Assembly (NCBI GenBank): GCA_018500075.1
Contig: JAHBAN010000013.1
Span: 1-20,419 of the forward strand
Direction of reading: 5' to 3'
Length of the DNA stretch: 20,419 nucleotides
From: Flavobacteriia bacterium
GTDB taxonomy: Bacteria; Bacteroidota; Bacteroidia; Flavobacteriales; Flavobacteriaceae
Every line of letters starts with the position of its first letter. The stretch's first letter is position 1. Both the position numbers and the translations under genes were made by a program. The notes beneath the pieces are model-generated. The model worked only from the letters and a program-made list of their open reading frames with translations. It was not told the origin of the DNA and ran no database searches. Positions 1-7,644 of this stretch are shown in pieces.

Positions 1-90
1 ACAGAAAAGGAGACAATTTCCACTGCTTTTTTCGATCTACCTACGCGAATTCTTCCCGTTCCAGTCCCGAAGTATTCGCAACCCCAACTC
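1..90. other. unassigned left edge, no gene supported
   Basis: Several frames are open here simply because the stretch is short, and none shows a start with a ribosome-binding site or a recognisable protein. The segment lies between a gene outside the window and the terminator hairpin at 91-118. It may be the 3' end or trailer of a + strand gene, but nothing in the visible bases identifies one. Confidence 0.4.
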
Positions 91-118
91 AAGCGCCCTT
101 CGGGGCGCTTTTTTCTTT
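91..118 (+). terminator. Rho-independent terminator for a + strand gene left of the window
   Basis: A perfect 8-bp GC-rich stem (AAGCGCCC at 91-98 with GGGCGCTT at 103-110) closes a TTCG tetraloop and is followed by a T-rich run on the + strand. There is no T-run in the opposite direction, so it should stop transcription entering from the left edge. It lies just beyond the 3' end of minus-strand trpS and may also protect that mRNA end as a hairpin. Confidence 0.85.
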
Positions 119-1148
119 AGCGCACCATGCCAATGATCTCATAGGTCTTCTCAAGGATCGGCGCGGCAATCGCGCGGGCCGCCTCTGCGCCTGTGTGCAA
201 AAGCGCGTCGATTTCGGCTTCGTTTTGCATCAGCCGCGCCATCTCGCCTGAAATGGGCGCAAGTTTGGCAACGGCCAAATCGGCGAGCAGGGGCTTGAAC
301 TCTGAAAAGGCTTTGCCGCCCACATCGCGCAGCACGGCATCCACGCTCATATCGGCAAGGCCCGCGTAGATATTGACCAGATTGCGCGCCTCGGGACGGC
401 CTTCCAGCCCGTCGATCTCCGACGGCAGCGCATCGGGGTCGGTCTTGGCTTTGCGGATTTTCTTGGCGAGCGTGTCCGCGTCGTCGGTCATATTGATGCG
501 CGACGCGTCGGAGGGGTCGGACTTGGACATTTTCTTGCTGCCATCGCGCAAGCTCATCACCCGCGTTCCCGCGCCCTCGATCACGGGTTCGGTGACAGGA
601 AAGAATTCTACGCCATAGTCGTTGTTAAACTTGATCGCGATATCGCGGGTCAGTTCGAGGTGCTGCTTTTGGTCTTCGCCAACGGGAACGTGCGTTGCGT
701 GATATGTGAGAATATCAGCTGCCATCAGAGAGGGGTAGGCAAACAGGCCGAGCGAGGCGTTTTGCGAATTTTTGCCGGCTTTGTCCTTCCACTGGGTCAT
801 CCGCTGCATCCAGCCCATGCGGGCGACGCAGTTGAAGATCCAGCCGAGCTGTGCGTGCTCAGCGACTTGGGATTGGTTGAAAAGGATCGATTTGGCCGGA
901 TCAATGCCGGAGGCGATAAAGCCTGCGGCCAGCTCGCGGGTCTGGCGGCGCAGCGCCGCCGGGTCTTGCCAGACGGTGATAGCGTGCAGATCGACCATGC
1001 AATAGATCGTCTCGTAGTCTTCTTCCTGCATCTGCACAAAGCGCTTGATCGCGCCAAGGTAGTTGCCGAGCGTCAGACCGCCTGAAGGCTGGATCCCTGA
1101 GAAAACACGTTTCTTGAACGCCGCGTTCGGCTGGAGCGCATCGCTCAT
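117..1148 (-). CDS. trpS: tryptophanyl-tRNA synthetase
   Basis: Cytoplasmic class I aminoacyl-tRNA synthetase that activates tryptophan with ATP and charges tRNA-Trp. The 343-residue length is normal for bacterial TrpS. The Rossmann-fold signature is clear: the HIGH-type motif is in the IQPSGGLTLGNYLG segment (about residues 19-32), with TLGN in place of HIGH, and KMSKS is at 206-210. The GEDQKQHLELTRDIA segment at about 157-171 is also typical of the family. The ATG start is supported by GGAGA at 1155-1159, six bases upstream. The gene is divergent from the rhomboid-like gene with only 74 bp between start codons, so the two promoters must lie close together or overlap. No regulatory leader or trp attenuator is evident. 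Confidence 0.97.
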   Translation of the reverse strand: MSDALQPNAAFKKRVFSGIQPSGGLTLGNYLGAIKRFVQMQEEDYETIYCMVDLHAITVWQDPAALRRQTRELAAGFIASGIDPAKSILFNQSQVAEHAQLGWIFNCVARMGWMQRMTQWKDKAGKNSQNASLGLFAYPSLMAADILTYHATHVPVGEDQKQHLELTRDIAIKFNNDYGVEFFPVTEPVIEGAGTRVMSLRDGSKKMSKSDPSDASRINMTDDADTLAKKIRKAKTDPDALPSEIDGLEGRPEARNLVNIYAGLADMSVDAVLRDVGGKAFSEFKPLLADLAVAKLAPISGEMARLMQNEAEIDALLHTGAEAARAIAAPILEKTYEIIGMVR

Positions 1149-1222
1149 GATATTTCTCCGTCTGGAATTCTGGGTGCTGTTGGCTTACTCAGGAGGCCAA
1201 GCAACGTCAAGCCGAGGCCGAC
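1149..1222. promoter_or_regulatory. divergent trpS / rhomboid-like intergenic region
   Basis: These 74 bp separate two divergent start codons and should carry both 5' regions. The trpS Shine-Dalgarno GGAGA is seen on the minus strand at 1155-1159. An AGGAGG at 1191-1196 on the + strand is too far (26 bases) from the rhomboid ATG to serve it, and no in-frame start codon sits at a usable distance. I could not pick a convincing -35/-10 pair for either gene. Confidence 0.4.
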
Positions 1223-1912
1223 ATGATGACCACCCAAAGCCCTGTGAATGATATTTCTCCCGTGGTTGTGGTGCTTTTTGCCGCAATGGTGGGCGTTGAG
1301 GCCATTTTTGCCGCCGCAGAAGCCGGTCTGATCGGCGGGCGCATGGGGCTTGGCTGGCGGGTGTCTGCGGTGGAAGACTTCGGGGTGATCGGCAGCCTCG
1401 TGCAGCTCATGTGGGCGCGCGGTGAGTGGCCGCTTGAGCATCTGGTGCGCTTTGTGAGCTATCCGTTTTTGCACGGCAATTTCACACATATGATCTTTGC
1501 TGCGGCGATCATGCTGGCGCTCGGGAAATATGTCGGTGACAGGTTCCGCTGGTGGGCGGTATTGCTCGTGTTTTTTGCCGCGTCAATCGCGGGGGCGGTG
1601 GTTTGGGGGCTGGTCTGGACGGAGGCGGGCGTGCTCATCGGCGCCTATCCTGCGGCCTACGGCCTGATCGGCGCCTTCACATATATCCTCTGGCTCCAGC
1701 TGCGTGGTCTGGGCGCGCCACAGCTCAGAGCCTTCCAGCTCATCGGCTTTCTGATGGCGGTTCGGCTCGTGTTGGGGCTTCTGTTCGGCTCTGACGGGGT
1801 CTGGCTGGCCGAGTTTGTCGGCTTTGCCACAGGGTTCGGCCTGTCGTTTATTGTCAGCCCCGGCGGGTTTCAACGGCTGCGCGAGGCTATCCGCGGCGCA
1901 AGGCAGACCTGA
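1223..1912 (+). CDS. rhomboid-family membrane protein lacking catalytic residues (pseudorhomboid)
   Basis: A 229-residue polytopic membrane protein with about six hydrophobic segments. The LHGNFTHMIFAAAIM segment (about 83-97) matches rhomboid TM2, the YGLIGAFT segment (146-153) matches TM4, and the AEFVGFATG segment (196-204) matches TM6. The active site is gone. The serine position of GxSG reads G140-A-Y142-P, the catalytic histidine of the TM6 motif is E197, and the oxyanion asparagine after H89 is A93. It therefore looks like a rhomboid fold without protease activity, and its partner cannot be read from sequence. The start is ATG at 1223 or 1226, with only a weak GAGG nearby. It converges on murJ and overlaps its 3' end by 26 bp. 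The fold assignment is fairly secure; loss of activity is inferred from the residues. Confidence 0.78.
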   Translation: MMTTQSPVNDISPVVVVLFAAMVGVEAIFAAAEAGLIGGRMGLGWRVSAVEDFGVIGSLVQLMWARGEWPLEHLVRFVSYPFLHGNFTHMIFAAAIMLALGKYVGDRFRWWAVLLVFFAASIAGAVVWGLVWTEAGVLIGAYPAAYGLIGAFTYILWLQLRGLGAPQLRAFQLIGFLMAVRLVLGLLFGSDGVWLAEFVGFATGFGLSFIVSPGGFQRLREAIRGARQT

Positions 1913-3428
1913 ATTCGGCCAGACGGAAGGCTCCAAAGAGCTGACCGAGGCCAAAATAGGCCAAACCGCTGATCACAACCAGCACAGCAAGCGCCACATA
2001 GCGCCAGCCTCCGGCAATAAAGAGCGGCGACAGCGCCAGATTGCTTGCCCATAAAACAGCGCCCATCGCTGCAGAACTCAAAGCGATGCGCCAGACCCTG
2101 CGTTTGAAACGCCCGTCAAGGCGCGTAACCTCGCCAAATTTTTGTGCGCCAAAGCCAAGCTGGGCAACCATGATCCAGGCCGCCAGCGTGGCCGCGACAG
2201 CCGGCGCAAGCCAGCCGATATAGGGCTTTAGGCCAAAGGCGAGCGCAAGATTGACGAGCATCGCAACCAGCGCATAGCGAAACGGGCTTTTGGTATCTTC
2301 TCGGGCAAAAAACAGCGGTTGCAGCGTCTTTTGCAGCACAAAAGCAGGCAAGCCGAGGCCATAAATGCTCACGGCAAGAGCCGTTGCGGCCGCGTCATCG
2401 CCCGAAAAGTTGCCCCGCTCAAACAGCACAGACACAAGCGGCAACGGGATCACCATAAGCGCCACCGCAGAGGGCAAGGTGAGCGCAAGCGACAGCTCGG
2501 TCGCGCGCGAATAGGCGTTCTGGGCGCCTGCGTCATCGCCCGCTTTGAGCCGGCGGGACAAATCGGGCAACAGCACGATCCCGACAGCAATGCCAACCAC
2601 GCCCAAAGGAAGCTGATAGAGCCGGTCCGCCGCATACAGCCAGCTCACCGCTTTTTCATAATCCGAAGCGACCAACTGCCCGACAACAAGATTGATCTGC
2701 ACAACGCCCATGGCCAGCGCAGCCGGCACCGCAATGCGCAGCAGCCTGCCCATTTCGGGGCTTGGGCGGGGCAGTTTTGGCACAATCCGTAGCCCCGCGC
2801 GGCGCGTGGCAACATAGACCAGCGCAAGCTGCACCATGCCCGCGACAGGAATACTCCAGACGAGCGCGAGCGCCACGGACCCGCCCTGATGGGCGGCAAA
2901 CAACATGGCCGCGCTGAGAATAATATTGAGCAAGACAGGGGCCGCCGCCGCGGCCGCAAAGCGCCCGGTGGCATTCAGCACCCCGGAAAAAAGCGCCGCG
3001 AGCGAAATAAAGAAAATATAAGGAAAAACGATACGGCCAAACTCTGTTGCCATATCAAAGCGGGCATCTCCGGCAAACCCTTCGGCTGTGGCCCAGATCA
3101 GCGCCGGCATAAACACCAGCGCCACTCCGGTCAGCGCCAGCACCGCCAGACTGAGCCAGCTCAAGGCGGCAGAGGCAAACCCCTCGGGGTCGTTGCCGGC
3201 TTCGAGCTTTTTGGAAAACATCGGAACAAAAGCTGCGTTAAACGCCCCCTCGGCAAAGAAGCGGCGGAACATATTGGGCAGACGGAAGGCCACCACAAAC
3301 GCATCCATCACGGCCCCCGGCCCGATATAGGAAGAAATCAGAATATCGCGCACAAACCCCATGATCCGGCTCATCAAGGTCCAGAAGCCGACGGTAAAGA
3401 TACCAGAGACGAGGCGGATTTGTTTCAT
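1887..3428 (-). CDS. murJ: lipid II flippase MurJ (MviN family)
   Basis: Inner-membrane flippase of the MOP superfamily that moves lipid-linked peptidoglycan precursor (lipid II) to the periplasmic face. The 513-residue protein is hydrophobic throughout, consistent with the usual 14 membrane segments. It shows family hallmarks near the N-terminus: SRIMGFVRD at about 20-28, FRLPNMFRRFFAEGAFNAAF at 48-67, and LLPDLSRRL in the middle of the protein. I use ATG at 3428, where the protein begins MKQIRLVSG as in homologues. A TTG at 3479 would add 17 residues unlike the family and has no ribosome-binding site. The site before 3428 is itself weak (AAAGA). The gene follows glnD on the same strand after 161 bp, and its last codons overlap the rhomboid-like gene on the other strand. 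Confidence 0.95.
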   Translation of the reverse strand: MKQIRLVSGIFTVGFWTLMSRIMGFVRDILISSYIGPGAVMDAFVVAFRLPNMFRRFFAEGAFNAAFVPMFSKKLEAGNDPEGFASAALSWLSLAVLALTGVALVFMPALIWATAEGFAGDARFDMATEFGRIVFPYIFFISLAALFSGVLNATGRFAAAAAAPVLLNIILSAAMLFAAHQGGSVALALVWSIPVAGMVQLALVYVATRRAGLRIVPKLPRPSPEMGRLLRIAVPAALAMGVVQINLVVGQLVASDYEKAVSWLYAADRLYQLPLGVVGIAVGIVLLPDLSRRLKAGDDAGAQNAYSRATELSLALTLPSAVALMVIPLPLVSVLFERGNFSGDDAAATALAVSIYGLGLPAFVLQKTLQPLFFAREDTKSPFRYALVAMLVNLALAFGLKPYIGWLAPAVAATLAAWIMVAQLGFGAQKFGEVTRLDGRFKRRVWRIALSSAAMGAVLWASNLALSPLFIAGGWRYVALAVLVVISGLAYFGLGQLFGAFRLAEFRSALRRG

Positions 3429-3589
3429 CAAACGGTCTTTTGTTGTTTGAGGCAGGTTTAGACGATTGCCGCGCAGCAAGGAAGCAAAGGTTTTGCGATC
3501 AGTGGCAGAAGCCGCCCCGCCAACGCGGTTCAGGCGCCTGTGAGGCCAGCCAAATGACAGACGCTCTCAGGCAAAAGCGCGTCCCTCCC
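3429..3589. other. glnD-murJ spacer with palindromes and a riboswitch-like motif
   Basis: This 161-bp gap holds more structure than the other spacers here. There is a perfect 10-bp palindrome CAGGCGCCTG at 3531-3540, a small hairpin (CCGC 3512-3515 with GCGG 3525-3528), and a stem GACGC 3560-3564 with GCGTC 3579-3583. The loop of that last stem includes most of CTCTCAGGCAAAAG (3564-3577, + strand), which equals the conserved 3' core of glycine riboswitches. The rest of the aptamer is not recognisable, and the only gene downstream on that strand is antisense glnD. On the minus strand it could be the murJ 5' leader. No gene is supported. Confidence 0.45.
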
Positions 3590-6262
3590 TTAGGACTGCG
3601 CGCGCTCTGCCCCTTCGGTTATGGCGCTGCGCAGCTTGTTTTCCAGCGTTCTTTGCTTGCTTTCGGTATAGAATTTGAGACCGAACATATCTTTGACATA
3701 GAAGGTATCGACCACCTGTTCGCCGAAAGTCGCGATCACGGCGGAGGCGATGTAAACATTCGAGTTTGCCAGAGTGCGCGTGAGATCATGGAGCAGTCCG
3801 GGCCGGTCGCGGGTATCGACTTCGATGATCGTGTAGATTTCGGAGCCTTCGTTATCAAAGGTGATCGAGGTCGGCACACGGAAGGCGCGCTCGCGTTTCT
3901 TGAGCTTGTCACGGGTCTGGATGGCTTCGCCCGCAATCACCTCACCGGCAAATGTGCGCTCGATCATTTTGCGCAGGCGTGGCAGGCGCGAGGCCTCAAA
4001 GGGGCTGCCTTCGGTGTCCTGCACCCAGAAGGCGGCGGTGGCGTAACCGTCTTTTGAGGTAAAGGTGCGCGCATCTACGATATTGGCCCCCACAAGCGCG
4101 AGCGCACCACACATCCGGCTGAAAATCCCTGGATGATCGGCCATGACAAAACACACACGCGTCGCATCCCGATCATCATCAGGATGCAAATCAATTCGGA
4201 TTTCACTGTCGCCTATGCCTTTGAGAAGATTGGCAAAGACGACATGAGCCGTGATGTGCAAGCCCTGCCAATAGGGCGGATAGTGGCGCGCTGTTTCGGC
4301 CTTGATGTCTTTTTTGGCCCAGCCGGCAAGCTCTGCGCGCAGCGCTTTTTTGGCTTCGGCGCCCCTGTTCTCGCGGTTGAGCGCTTCCATGCCTTCTTCA
4401 AGCGCATGACGTGTCTGGCGATAAAGCGCGCGGATCAGCGCGGCTTTCCAGTTGTTCCATGTGTCCGGGCCGACGCCGCGAATATCGCAGACCGTGAGCA
4501 CAGTGAGCAGATCAAGCCGCTTCACAGTCTGCACGGCTTTGGCAAAGTCGCGCACGGTGCGCGGGTCGGCGATATCACGCTTCTGGGCCATATCCGACAT
4601 CAGCAAATGATAGCGCACCAGCCATTCTACGGTGTCACAATCATTGCGGCCAAGCCCGAGACGTGGCGCAACCTTGCGCGCGATTTGGGCGCCCAAAACC
4701 GAATGATCCTGATCGCGCCCCTTGCCGATATCATGCAGCAGCATAGCGACCATCAACACTTTCCGGTCGACCCCGTCGCGCAGGATTTCTGTCGAGATCG
4801 GCAGTTCTTCTTCCAGCTCCAGGCGCTCGATGCGCGAGAAATTCGAAATCACCTGGATGGTATGCTCATCCACCGTGTAGGCATGATACATATTGAATTG
4901 CATCATCGCGACAATCGGCTCGAACTCGGGCAGAAAGGCCGCAAGCACGCCCAATTCGTTCATCCGCCTGAGGGCGCGTTCGGGGTTGCCGTGCTTGAGC
5001 AGCAGATCAAGAAAAATATTCTGGGCTTCGCGGTTGTCACGAAAGGTATCGTCAATCAGGCGCAGGTTTGCGGTGACAAGCCGCATGGCGTCAGGGTGGA
5101 TCAACATCCCGGTGCGCAAGCCTTCTTCAAAAATGCGCAGCAGATTGAGCGGATCAGACAGAAACGCCGCCTCATCGAGAACAGCAAGGCGGCCATGGAT
5201 CACCTGATAGCCGTCTTTGACCCGTGGCTTGCGCGAAAAAATCCGCTGCAACAACGGCTCCGGCTTGGCGTGGATCGCCTCGAGCTTTGTCAGGAAAATC
5301 CGCGTCAGATCGCCGACGCGGGTCGCATTGCGGAAATAATCCTGCATGAAATGCTCAACAGCGCGCCGCCCCGCGCGGTCTTCATATCCCATGCGCTCGG
5401 CCACCTCGACCTGAAGATCAAAGGTCAGCTGTTCGTTGGGGCGGTTTGTGACGAGATGAAGATGGCAGCGCACCGCCCAGAGAAAGGTTTCGGCTTTCTG
5501 GAAGCGGTCGTATTCTTCCGGACGAAACACCTTGAGGCGCACCAAATCCTCAATGGTTTCAACATGGTGAACGTATTTTGCGATCCAGTAAAGCGATTGT
5601 AGATCCCGCAGGCCGCCTTTGCCTTCTTTGACGTTCGGCTCCACAACATAGCGCTCGCCTTGCCGCTCGTGGCGTTCGTCGCGCTCGGCGAGTTTGGCGG
5701 TGACAAACTCGGTTTCACTGCCTTTGAAAAGATCCTCCTCAAGGCGTTTGGTGAGCTGTGCGGCAAGGGCCGCATCGCCGACGAGAAACCGCTGTTCCAG
5801 CAAGGCGGTCCGGATGGTAAAATCTTCGCCGCCAAGAGCGAGGCAGTCGGCAATGCTGCGGCTTGAGTGTCCGACCTTCAAGCGCAAATCCCAAAGGATA
5901 TAGAGCATCGCCTCAATCACGTTTTTGGCGCGCGGCGTGATGCGTTTGGGCATGAGAAACAGAAGGTCAATATCTGACTGCGGTGCCATTTCTCCGCGTC
6001 CGTAGCCGCCGACAGCCAAGAGCGCGAGCGCTTCGTCTTCAGTCGTGCCGCTGAGGGGGTGCAGGATTTGTGACGCCAGAGCATAGGTGCAGCTGACGAG
6101 GCAGTCGGCCAGCCAGCAATAGGCCCGCCGCGTGGGCAGGGCCGAGAGCGGCGCTGCGCGAAAGGCCGTTTCGATCGCCGACATCCCTGCCTTGCGATAG
6201 GCAAGCAAGAGGGTGGCAGCCTGCTTGCGAAGATCGGCCTCATCGACAAAATCTTGCGCCAC
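3590..6262 (-). CDS. glnD: bifunctional uridylyltransferase/uridylyl-removing enzyme GlnD
   Basis: Glutamine sensor that uridylylates PII proteins when nitrogen is scarce and removes UMP when glutamine is plentiful. The domain order is complete. The nucleotidyltransferase motif GGYGRG (85-90) is followed by SDIDL (96-100). The HD phosphohydrolase motif LLHDIGKG lies near residue 507. Two C-terminal ACT domains (about 700-780 and 807-885) contain ADHPGIFSRM and RDRPGLLHDL. From the GTG at 6262 the protein is 890 residues. The open frame continues upstream for 33 plausible codons to a CTG at 6359-6361, next to the stop of the lipoprotein gene, so the true N-terminus may be longer. Translation is probably coupled to, or reads on from, the upstream lipoprotein gene. 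Function is very secure; the start is not. Confidence 0.95.
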   Translation of the reverse strand: MAQDFVDEADLRKQAATLLLAYRKAGMSAIETAFRAAPLSALPTRRAYCWLADCLVSCTYALASQILHPLSGTTEDEALALLAVGGYGRGEMAPQSDIDLLFLMPKRITPRAKNVIEAMLYILWDLRLKVGHSSRSIADCLALGGEDFTIRTALLEQRFLVGDAALAAQLTKRLEEDLFKGSETEFVTAKLAERDERHERQGERYVVEPNVKEGKGGLRDLQSLYWIAKYVHHVETIEDLVRLKVFRPEEYDRFQKAETFLWAVRCHLHLVTNRPNEQLTFDLQVEVAERMGYEDRAGRRAVEHFMQDYFRNATRVGDLTRIFLTKLEAIHAKPEPLLQRIFSRKPRVKDGYQVIHGRLAVLDEAAFLSDPLNLLRIFEEGLRTGMLIHPDAMRLVTANLRLIDDTFRDNREAQNIFLDLLLKHGNPERALRRMNELGVLAAFLPEFEPIVAMMQFNMYHAYTVDEHTIQVISNFSRIERLELEEELPISTEILRDGVDRKVLMVAMLLHDIGKGRDQDHSVLGAQIARKVAPRLGLGRNDCDTVEWLVRYHLLMSDMAQKRDIADPRTVRDFAKAVQTVKRLDLLTVLTVCDIRGVGPDTWNNWKAALIRALYRQTRHALEEGMEALNRENRGAEAKKALRAELAGWAKKDIKAETARHYPPYWQGLHITAHVVFANLLKGIGDSEIRIDLHPDDDRDATRVCFVMADHPGIFSRMCGALALVGANIVDARTFTSKDGYATAAFWVQDTEGSPFEASRLPRLRKMIERTFAGEVIAGEAIQTRDKLKKRERAFRVPTSITFDNEGSEIYTIIEVDTRDRPGLLHDLTRTLANSNVYIASAVIATFGEQVVDTFYVKDMFGLKFYTESKQRTLENKLRSAITEGAERAQS

Positions 6263-6362
6263 GCGCCCCAGATCGGCGGTCAGCCTCTGGGCATCAAGGA
6301 TCTGTTCTGCCGGGCAGATCAGATCCTCATGTGTCGGGGGAAGGTGGATGCGGAGCGACAGT

Positions 6363-7538
6363 TCAGAACCCTACACCGCTGAAAGACCGTGGCGCCGGAT
6401 CAATGATCACGGCTTTCTTGTCCTGCACTTGGGCAATCGCAAGGCCGCGCTCGTTGGTCCCGTCCGCGAAAAAGCGGAAAATCCCGTTGGCGCCCTGAAA
6501 GCCCGCCCCTTGCGTAATCGATGCTGCAGAGAGCGCATCCCGTTTGCCTGATTTGGCGAGGGCTCCAACTGCGGCAACGCCATCATAGGCCAGCGCGGCC
6601 AAAGGATGGGGCGGCTGGCCGTAGGCCTCGGAAAACCGGCTGTTGAACTGGGTGGACTTGGTCGGATCGGGCAGGGCAAACCAGCCGCCCTGAAGGCCGG
6701 ACAGCTCCAGAGTTTGAGCCGGAATGTCCCAGCGAGACAGCCCGATAAACTGGGTGGTGGGCTGGCTAATCCCGACATCGGGGAGCATCTGGGCGTAAAA
6801 CGGCAGGGCCGCATCAGATGTCGAGGTCATGAAAACAGCATTTGCACGGCTGGCCTCGGCTGCGGCCCTGATCTGTTGAACAGCGCTTGTCACGCCCTGT
6901 TGAGAGCGCTCATAGCCCACCGTTCCCGCAAGGGTTGCGCCAGAGCGGGCAATCGCCTGGGTGATCGCGGCTTTGCCGAGCTGCCCGCCGATTTCTTCGT
7001 CATGCACAACAAGAATACGGTCTTTTCCGCTCTGCTTGGCATAGTCGGTCAGGCGATTGGCGGTGTTTTGAAAGGTCGCACCGAGCAAAAAGAGATTGCC
7101 ACCCGAAATGGTTGTGTTGTTGGAAAACGCGAGAACATTGACGCCGCTCGCGGCCACAGCGGTCGCTGCGGCATTGGCCGCCTCGGCGCGCAACGGCCCG
7201 AGGATCACTTGTGCGCCATCCGCAACAGCCTGTTTGGCCGCCGTCTGGGCACGCGGGATCTCGCCAGCAGTCGCATAGACCCGCAAGTCAACCTCGACCC
7301 CCTGAAGATCGGCCACAGCCAGACGCGCCGCATTTTCCAAAGCATCAGAAATGATGTTATCGCCGTCAATAGCGCTGCCTCGCGGCAAGAGCAGGGCAAC
7401 TTTGACAGGCGCGCCCGCCTTCAGGCTCCCGCCCGAAGCGTCAAAGCTCATAGGTTGGCACGCCGCGAGCCAAATCAGCCCAAGCATGGCAAAGACTTTA
7501 GGGAAAGGCTTGCGAATAACATTCAAAACAGCAAACAT
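6363..7538 (-). CDS. LppC/LpoA-like outer-membrane lipoprotein, penicillin-binding protein activator family
   Basis: A 391-residue lipoprotein. A basic N-terminus and a hydrophobic stretch end in the lipobox LAAC, with the lipidated Cys at residue 27. The mature part is a type I periplasmic-binding fold: it opens with VKVALLLPRG, and the segment IPRAQTAAKQAVADGAQVILGPL is typical of Leu/Ile/Val-binding-like proteins and of the C-terminal domain of LpoA, which activates PBP1A in gammaproteobacteria. The N-terminal TPR-like domain of enterobacterial LpoA is absent, so activation of a penicillin-binding protein is inferred from family and from the adjacent rsmI and yraN, which flank lpoA in E. 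coli. It is divergent from rsmI and upstream of glnD on the same strand. A ligand-binding role is possible. Confidence 0.85.
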   Translation of the reverse strand: MFAVLNVIRKPFPKVFAMLGLIWLAACQPMSFDASGGSLKAGAPVKVALLLPRGSAIDGDNIISDALENAARLAVADLQGVEVDLRVYATAGEIPRAQTAAKQAVADGAQVILGPLRAEAANAAATAVAASGVNVLAFSNNTTISGGNLFLLGATFQNTANRLTDYAKQSGKDRILVVHDEEIGGQLGKAAITQAIARSGATLAGTVGYERSQQGVTSAVQQIRAAAEASRANAVFMTSTSDAALPFYAQMLPDVGISQPTTQFIGLSRWDIPAQTLELSGLQGGWFALPDPTKSTQFNSRFSEAYGQPPHPLAALAYDGVAAVGALAKSGKRDALSAASITQGAGFQGANGIFRFFADGTNERGLAIAQVQDKKAVIIDPAPRSFSGVGF

Positions 7539-7644
7539 GGATAACTTCTTTCTCCGTGAGCTTTGGGTCTTGATGGCAAAATACTGCCTGCCCGAGCTTA
7601 TTGGTTCAAAGGGATAATAAACGTTGAGACGTGAGGGTCTAGAG
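7539..7644. promoter_or_regulatory. divergent lipoprotein / rsmI promoter region
   Basis: This 106-bp gap must contain the promoters of both divergent genes. A GATAAT at 7613-7618 (+) resembles a -10 box but has no good -35 at 16-18 bp. On the minus strand, TTGAAC (7604-7609 on the complement) could be a -35 for the lipoprotein gene with a poor -10. The assignments are tentative. The segment also contains GAGGG at 7633-7637, the Shine-Dalgarno that decides the rsmI start. Confidence 0.4.

Noticed and set aside
1..120. + strand open frame through the left edge ending at TAG 118-120
   Set aside because: It would translate straight through a strong intrinsic terminator and has no protein-like character.
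1191..1196. AGGAGG as the ribosome-binding site of the rhomboid-like gene
   Set aside because: It is 26 bases from the ATG and no ATG, GTG or TTG in frame lies at a workable distance from it.
2889..3461. 190-codon + strand open frame opposite murJ
   Set aside because: It is antisense to murJ, rich in His/Arg/Gly/Lys without any fold signature, and has no ribosome-binding site.
3429..3479. N-terminal extension of MurJ from a TTG at 3479
   Set aside because: The extra 17 residues do not resemble MurJ and no Shine-Dalgarno precedes the TTG; homologues begin at the MKQIRLVSG position.
4133..5602. 489-codon open frame on the + strand opposite glnD
   Set aside because: It is fully antisense to an unmistakable glnD, has no recognisable domain, and follows from GC-rich codon use leaving the antisense frame open.
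7624..7644. TTG start for RsmI at 7624
   Set aside because: GTG at 7645 has a better-placed GAGGG and gives the N-terminus expected for the family, though TTG is not fully excluded.
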